Positions 14,952 to 15,475 of a DNA stretch of 15,475 nt are shown here, piece by piece (within the stretch, counting starts at the first letter, position 1; each line of letters begins with the position of its first letter). Under the pieces are notes generated by a model, which was given only the letters and a program-made list of their open reading frames with translations, was not told the DNA's origin and did no database searches. This DNA comes from Actinomycetes bacterium (GTDB taxonomy: Bacteria; Actinomycetota; Actinomycetes; Propionibacteriales; Propionibacteriaceae). The stretch covers positions 1 through 15,475 of the forward strand of contig JAEYUH010000096.1 in the NCBI GenBank assembly GCA_023432725.1, written 5' to 3'. A program made the translations under genes and the position numbers.

Positions 14952-15475
14952 TCAGACGGTTGCGGTGAGGGTCTGGTCGACCTTCGCCAGGGCCTGTTCG
15001 ATGTCGGCGATCAGGTCATCGGGGTGCTCGATACCCAGCGACAGCCGCACCATCTCGGGGGCGACGCCGGCGGCGACCAGCTCGTCCTCGGTGAGCTGGG
15101 AGTGGGTGGTGGTGGCGTTGTGGATGGCCAGCGACTTGGCGTCGCCGATATTGGCCAGGTGCGAGAACAGGGTCAGCGACTCCACGAAGGCGGAGCCGGC
15201 CTCCCGTCCGGCCTTCAGCCCGAAGGACAGGATGCCGCCGTACCCGCGGCCGGTGAACACCCGGTCGGCTACCTGCTTCGACGGGGAGGACTCCAGACCC
15301 GGGTAGCTCACCCAGGCCACCGAGGGGTGAGCCTCGAGGTAGCGGGCCACCGTCAGGGCGTTGGACGAGTGCCGCTCCAGGCGCAGGTGCAGGGTCTCGA
15401 GCCCCTGCAGGAACTGCCAGGCGTTGAACGGCGAGATCGAGGCGCCGGTATTGCGCAGCAGGACCGTCCGGGCCC
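14952..15475 (-). CDS. metY: O-acetylhomoserine sulfhydrylase (MetY type), C-terminal part
   Basis: Only the C-terminal 173 residues are in the window; the gene continues past the right edge. The visible start reads [19 protein letters not shown], then [20 protein letters not shown], then [39 protein letters not shown] and [20 protein letters not shown]. These blocks identify the Cys/Met metabolism PLP family (fold type I), MetY subgroup, which makes homocysteine from O-acetylhomoserine and sulfide. The PLP lysine lies outside the window. Most MetY proteins have Pro-Ala-Ser where this one has Asn-Ala-Thr before TTHSQL. Cystathionine gamma-synthase is the main alternative, but [18 protein letters not shown] and IGDAKSL favour MetY. 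It precedes cysK by 37 nt on the same strand. Confidence 0.93.
   Translation of the reverse strand, partial: ARTVLLRNTGASISPFNAWQFLQGLETLHLRLERHSSNALTVARYLEAHPSVAWVSYPGLESSPSKQVADRVFTGRGYGGILSFGLKAGREAGSAFVESLTLFSHLANIGDAKSLAIHNATTTHSQLTEDELVAAGVAPEMVRLSLGIEHPDDLIADIEQALAKVDQTLTATV

Noticed and set aside
13469..14968. A 499-codon plus-strand reading frame across cysE and cysK.
   Set aside because: It is antisense to two recognised enzymes, runs straight through the palindromes and has no family features.

Overview
The window is a compact, very GC-rich, gene-dense chromosomal stretch. It shows strong G/C third-position bias, GTG starts, weak -35 elements with TAnnnT -10 boxes, and a paired guaB/guaB3 locus. 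A polytopic GT-C mannosyltransferase of the MptA/MptB type and a short cysE beside cysK and metY are also present. Together these point to an actinobacterium, possibly Propionibacteriales; the order is inference, and no RNA gene or marker in the window fixes it. I see no mobile element, CRISPR array, tRNA or rRNA.

Layout. (1) On the minus strand, 1-3050 reads from right to left: a TIGR01777-type nucleotide-sugar epimerase-like SDR, then guaB (IMP dehydrogenase), then guaB3, which runs off the left edge. (2) A 141-bp divergent region separates this from a plus-strand pair: a type II, Ca2+-type P-type ATPase followed 10 nt later by an aldo/keto reductase of the L-glyceraldehyde-3-phosphate reductase (YghZ) type. 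(3) The reductase converges on a minus-strand GT-C membrane glycosyltransferase, and the two stop codons share the tetranucleotide CTAG. (4) A 96-bp divergent region leads to a plus-strand pair: a compact GH13/CBM48 alpha-glucan-active enzyme and a rifampin-phosphotransferase-like dikinase that ends in a single C-terminal membrane helix. (5) The dikinase converges, with one base between the stops, on a minus-strand AroQ chorismate mutase. (6) Further right on the minus strand lies a sulfur-assimilation block transcribed metY, cysK, cysE. Two perfect palindromes sit between cysK and cysE, and a consensus -35 lies just before cysE.

Functional logic. guaB and guaB3 belong to guanine nucleotide metabolism. 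cysE makes O-acetylserine, which cysK converts to cysteine, while metY performs direct sulfhydrylation of an O-acyl-homoserine. The centre mixes ion transport, aldehyde reduction, cell-envelope mannosylation and alpha-glucan metabolism, with no obvious single pathway. No gene-free stretch exceeds 141 bp.

Most of the window is ordinary housekeeping sequence. The item most worth following up is the dikinase-like protein. It has the ATP-grasp and phospho-histidine domains, lacks the PEP-binding barrel of true PEP synthase, and carries a C-terminal membrane anchor. Next are the tandem perfect palindromes inside the cysteine locus and the two convergent gene pairs with no room for terminators.
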